DNA from: Spirochaetaceae bacterium
GTDB lineage: Bacteria > Myxococcota_A > UBA9160 > UBA4427
Direction: 5' to 3'
Length of the DNA stretch: 64,000 nucleotides
NCBI GenBank assembly: GCA_020632655.1
Contig: JACKFD010000007.1
Location: 293,257-357,256 of the forward strand
Part shown: one piece after another, positions 61,399 to 64,000 of the stretch
How positions within the stretch are numbered: position 1 is the first letter of the stretch
Layout: each line of letters begins with the position of its first letter
The notes under the pieces: generated by a model
The model's database searches: none
Seen by the model: only the letters and a program-made list of their open reading frames with translations
Told to the model about the DNA's origin: nothing
Made by a program: the position numbers and the translations under genes

Positions 61399-61760
61399 AA
61401 GATCTCGTGCTCCTCCGTCAGGAACACGCTGGAGTTCGCGAAGTCGATGAACTCCGCCTCGTCCTCCAGCAGCTGCCGGGACGCATCGAGCGCGGCCTCG
61501 CTCCCGTCGCTGCCCATCGACGCGAGGTCGTCGAACCAGACCTCCGTGATCCCGTCGTAGGCCGGCTTCGTGCCCCGCGACTGGCGCAGCCCCTCGTTCA
61601 TCTCGTCCGACAGGCTGTGGCTCTGCACGTAGCGCTTCATCATCGGCAGCTGCGCCCGCAGCCGCCGCACGAGCGGACCGTGCACGTCGAGCCAGCGCTT
61701 CTGGAACTCCTCGCGCGACATCTCGGGCCGACGCGCACAACAGAAGACGAGCTTGATCAT
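61395..61760 (-). CDS. EthD-domain protein
   Basis: A 121-residue dimeric alpha/beta-barrel (ferredoxin-like) protein. MIKLVFCCARRPEMSREEFQKRWLDVHGPLV is the EthD signature start (quoted by its core MSREEFQKRWLDVHG), followed by the helix MKRYVQSHSLSD and the strand ITEVWFDD. EthD was named from ether degradation, but most members have unknown function near catabolic enzymes. It lies 40 bases downstream of an SDR gene on the same strand and probably shares its operon, together with the LLM and flavoprotein genes to the right. Confidence 0.85.
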   Translation of the reverse strand: MIKLVFCCARRPEMSREEFQKRWLDVHGPLVRRLRAQLPMMKRYVQSHSLSDEMNEGLRQSRGTKPAYDGITEVWFDDLASMGSDGSEAALDASRQLLEDEAEFIDFANSSVFLTEEHEIF

Positions 61761-61800
61761 CCCGACATTCCTCCCACGCGCCGAGCGCGCGCCGACCGGG

Positions 61801-62571
61801 TCACGCGTGGATGACGGCCCCGCCGTCCACCATCAGCGTCTGCCCCGTGATGAAGCCCGCGTCGTCGCCGACGAGGAAGACCGCCGCGCGGCCGATGTCC
61901 CGCTCCGCGTCCCCGAAGCGCCCGAGCGCCACGCTCTTGAGCCCCGCCGCCGCAACCTCGGGGTTCTCCTCGCGCCATCGCATCGTCGCCTCGGTCGCCG
62001 CCGTGGGACACAACACGTTCACGTTGATCCCGTCCGCGCCCCACTCCCGCGCCGCGACGCCGCTCATGGCGCGGAGGGCCTCCTTCGCGGCGCTGTAGAT
62101 CATGAAGCCCGCCGCGCGCTCGGTCCCGGCCATCGAGCAGATGTTCAGCACCCGCGCGTGCGGGCTCTTCGCGAGGTAGGGATGGCAGGTCTGCATGAAA
62201 AAGAAGCTGCCCCAGACCTCGACGCCGAGCTGGATCCCGACCTGCTCGTCCGTGTGCTCGAGGAAGCTGCGGAAGGCCGTGGCCGGGCGCGCGCCCGTCG
62301 CGCAGTTGACGAGGATGTCGACGCCGCCGTAGGCCGCGACGGTCGTGGCGACCGTGCGCTCGACGTGGTCGCGCTTCGAGACGTCGCAGGGGATGAAGGT
62401 CGCCTCGAGACCGAGCCCGCGGATCTCGGCCTCGGTCGCGGGGCCCGTCTCCTCGTTGATCTCGGCGATCGCGACCTTGGCACCCTCCTTCGCGAAGGCG
62501 AGCGAGATCCCGCGCCCGACGCCGCGCGCGCCCCCCGTCACGATCGCGACCCGTCCGTCCAGCACGCCCAT
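61801..62571 (-). CDS. SDR-family oxidoreductase
   Basis: A 256-residue classical SDR. Cofactor motif TGGARGVG, AEIN after the second strand (NAD-type), NCATG in place of NNAG, catalytic Ser in ICSMAG and YSAAK. The C-terminus ITGQTLMVDGGAVIHA is typical. The start at 62571 has AGGAGG seven bases upstream; a GTG one codon earlier is also in frame. It is 43 bases after the LLM gene and 40 before the EthD gene, all minus strand. This fits a catabolic operon: flavoprotein, LLM, SDR, EthD. Confidence 0.9.
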   Translation of the reverse strand: MGVLDGRVAIVTGGARGVGRGISLAFAKEGAKVAIAEINEETGPATEAEIRGLGLEATFIPCDVSKRDHVERTVATTVAAYGGVDILVNCATGARPATAFRSFLEHTDEQVGIQLGVEVWGSFFFMQTCHPYLAKSPHARVLNICSMAGTERAAGFMIYSAAKEALRAMSGVAAREWGADGINVNVLCPTAATEATMRWREENPEVAAAGLKSVALGRFGDAERDIGRAAVFLVGDDAGFITGQTLMVDGGAVIHA

Positions 62572-62614
62572 CACCCGTCCTCCTCGAAGCCTCGCGCCGA
62601 CGCCGCCGACCCGC

Positions 62615-63511
62615 TCAGCCGAGCTTCGCGATCACCTGGTCCCGGAACCGTGCGAGCTCGTCCGGCAAGGCCCCGTCGAGCTCGCCCTTCGGCGGCAGCA
62701 CGACGACCCGCTCCGCCCCGAGCTCCGCACATCGTTCGGCGGTCTCGAGGGCCGTCTTCGCATCGCTCGTGCTCGTGAGCGTGAGCCGGACCGACTGCGG
62801 GTCCCGCCCGGCCTTGTCCGCCGTCTCCATCACGATCGGCCAGAGCCGCGCGAGCTCCTCGGCGTCCGGCCCCCGCGTCGACCAATGCGGATAGAACTCG
62901 TCGCCGTAGCGACCGGCGCGGCGCGCGGCGGCGGGGCTATGACCGCCGATCATGATCGGGACGCCGCCGGGCTGCGCGCATTTCGGGTTGCTGATCACGC
63001 GCTCGAAGCGATGGTAGGCGCCCTCGTAGGACGCGACCTCCTCGGTCCAGAGCAGCTTCATGATCTCGAGCCACTCGTCGGCGCGCTTGCCCCGGTCGTG
63101 GAAGTTCTGGCCGAGATGCTCGACCTCCTCCTTGACCCAGCCGACGCCGACGCCGAGGGTGATGCGCCCGCGCGCGTAGGTATCGAGGGTCGCGATCTCC
63201 TTGGCGAGGATGATCGGATGCCGCTGCGGCAGGATCAGCATCGACGTACCGAGGCGGATCCGCTCCGTCGCATGCGCGAGGAAGGCCATCATCACGAGCG
63301 GATCGGGCATGTTCGAGTCGGCGGGGAGCGGCGTGCGGCCCGTCGTCTTGTAGGGGTACCGCGAGTCGTACTCCTGGTGCATGACCGCGTGGTCGATCGT
63401 CCAGAGCGACTCGAAGCCCATCTCCTCGCAGAGCCGCGCATAACGCACGAGGAAGTCGGGGTCCGCGATCGGACCCATCTGCGGCGGGGGGATGCGGATG
63501 CCGAACTTCAT
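62615..63511 (-). CDS. LLM-class F420-dependent oxidoreductase (second copy)
   Basis: A 298-residue luciferase-like fold protein: KFGIRIPPPQMG, TIDHAVMHQEYDSRYPY, LILPQRHPIILAKEIATLD and GVGVGWVKEEVEHLGQNF, then VPIMIGGHSPAAARRAGRYGD. It belongs to the same TIGR03619-like group as the gene at 22606 but is clearly diverged. It probably moves a hydride with F420 or FMN. It is the second gene of a possible operon after the flavoprotein at 63550 (38-base spacing). A ribosome site is not obvious before the ATG at 63511. Confidence 0.9.
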   Translation of the reverse strand: MKFGIRIPPPQMGPIADPDFLVRYARLCEEMGFESLWTIDHAVMHQEYDSRYPYKTTGRTPLPADSNMPDPLVMMAFLAHATERIRLGTSMLILPQRHPIILAKEIATLDTYARGRITLGVGVGWVKEEVEHLGQNFHDRGKRADEWLEIMKLLWTEEVASYEGAYHRFERVISNPKCAQPGGVPIMIGGHSPAAARRAGRYGDEFYPHWSTRGPDAEELARLWPIVMETADKAGRDPQSVRLTLTSTSDAKTALETAERCAELGAERVVVLPPKGELDGALPDELARFRDQVIAKLG

Positions 63512-63549
63512 GCTCTGGACTCCCGGGCGGCGCGCGGTTCGTGGCGCGC

Positions 63550-64000
63550 TCAGACCCCCGATCGTCGCGCAACCGCCCGGCCGGCGCGACGCCCGAAGAA
63601 GCTGCCGTCGCCGAGGGACGCGCCGCTGCCCGCGTAGCCGTGGCCGCTGAAGATGGCGGCCGTGCGGCCCGCGGCGTAGAGCCCGGGGACGGCGATGCCG
63701 TCGAGATCGAGGACCTCGCCGTCGACGCTCGTGCGCAGCCCACCGATCGTGAAGCCCGACCAGATCGCGCCGCTCGAGACCCGGCAGTCGACCATCGCGA
63801 AGGGCGGCTGATCGAGGGGCACGAGCCGCTCCGCCCGCTTGCCGAAATACGGGTCCTCGCCCCGCGCGGCGAAGCGGTTGTAGGTATCGATCGTGCGTAC
63901 GAGCGACTCGGGCGGGAGCCCCGCCTCCTGCTCGAGCTCGTCGATCGTCTCGGCGACCCAGGTCGGCTGCATGCGCACGAGGCCGCGCTGGAAGGTGCGG
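63550..64000 (-). CDS. FAD-dependent oxidoreductase, C-terminal end (runs off right edge)
   Basis: Only the last 150 or so residues are inside the window; the frame continues past base 64000. The end is typical of the fumarate-reductase/3-ketosteroid-1-dehydrogenase superfamily: a substrate helix (EQEAGLPPESLVRTIDTYNR), the cap residue region YFGKRAERLVPL, then the FAD-closing block GGLRTSVDGEVLDLDGIAVPG and GLYAAGRTAAIFSGHGYAGSG. The N-terminal FAD-binding loop and the catalytic residues lie outside. Such enzymes dehydrogenate steroid rings or reduce enoates. As the first visible gene of the LLM-SDR-EthD string, it supports a catabolic operon. Confidence 0.85.
   Translation of the reverse strand, partial: RTFQRGLVRMQPTWVAETIDELEQEAGLPPESLVRTIDTYNRFAARGEDPYFGKRAERLVPLDQPPFAMVDCRVSSGAIWSGFTIGGLRTSVDGEVLDLDGIAVPGLYAAGRTAAIFSGHGYAGSGASLGDGSFFGRRAGRAVARRSGV

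Noticed and set aside
1..64000. Insertion sequences, prophage genes, CRISPR arrays, rRNA or tRNA genes
   Set aside because: No transposase or integrase motifs, no regularly spaced repeats and no RNA gene signatures were seen by reading; a dedicated tRNA and repeat scan was not possible here.

Overview
The window is very GC-rich bacterial DNA. It is dense with genes, has no recognisable RNA genes, insertion sequences or CRISPR arrays, and its third codon positions are mostly G or C. The organism looks Gram-negative: there is a paraquat-inducible (Pqi/MCE) envelope operon, an outer-membrane barrel-like protein, PEP-CTERM surface proteins and several Sec signal peptides. The mix of sulfotransferases, DUF3604 proteins, F420-type LLM oxidoreductases, acyl-CoA enzymes, SDRs, a P450 and SnoaL-like proteins suggests a large-genome environmental lineage of the old 'deltaproteobacterial' group (Myxococcota or Binatia-like). 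That placement is inference only.

Layout. 1-2.9 kb: a partial FHA protein diverging from a membrane-tethered AAA ATPase. 2.9-10.5 kb: acyl-CoA dehydrogenase, SpoU methyltransferase, TetR regulator, a degenerate PAS/kinase-like protein, SDR, MsrA, exonuclease III and an unknown small protein. 10.6-20.5 kb: acyl-CoA ligase and carotenoid oxygenase, divergent around a repeat-bearing spacer, then a nickel/cobalt-type permease, sulfotransferase, beta-lactamase-fold esterase, SDR and an unusual PEP-CTERM/lipoprotein composite. 20.6-29.6 kb: a minus-strand run with DUF3604, LLM, DUF35 plus thiolase-like pair, P450, GAPDH, LOG-family protein, NTF2-like protein and a small membrane protein. 29.8-38.3 kb: a lipid and envelope block (PqiA-A-B-C, lysophospholipid acyltransferase, CoA-transferase, PlsB). 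38.3-43.5 kb: second PEP-CTERM protein, M20 amidohydrolase, SnoaL-like protein and a second sulfotransferase. 43.7-47.5 kb: a probable operon of SDR, dehydrogenase and a cycloeucalenol-cycloisomerase-like membrane protein, facing a divergent TetR gene with a clear inverted repeat between them. 47.5-64 kb: phosphotransferase-like protein, PaaG-like crotonase, esterase, envelope proteins, photolyase, two more DUF3604 proteins, patatin, alcohol dehydrogenase, EthD, SDR, LLM and a partial flavoprotein.

Read together, much of the window serves acyl-CoA, isoprenoid or steroid-like lipid chemistry and envelope lipid handling. The most interesting candidates are: the TetR-controlled operon with a bacterial homologue of a plant sterol enzyme; a thiolase-like/DUF35 pair that lacks both usual thiolase catalytic residues; one reading frame that joins an internal PEP-CTERM sorting signal to a lipoprotein-like second half; a photolyase with no ordinary start codon; and three divergent DUF3604 paralogues. 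Convergent gene pairs repeatedly share a 4-base NTAG stop overlap.
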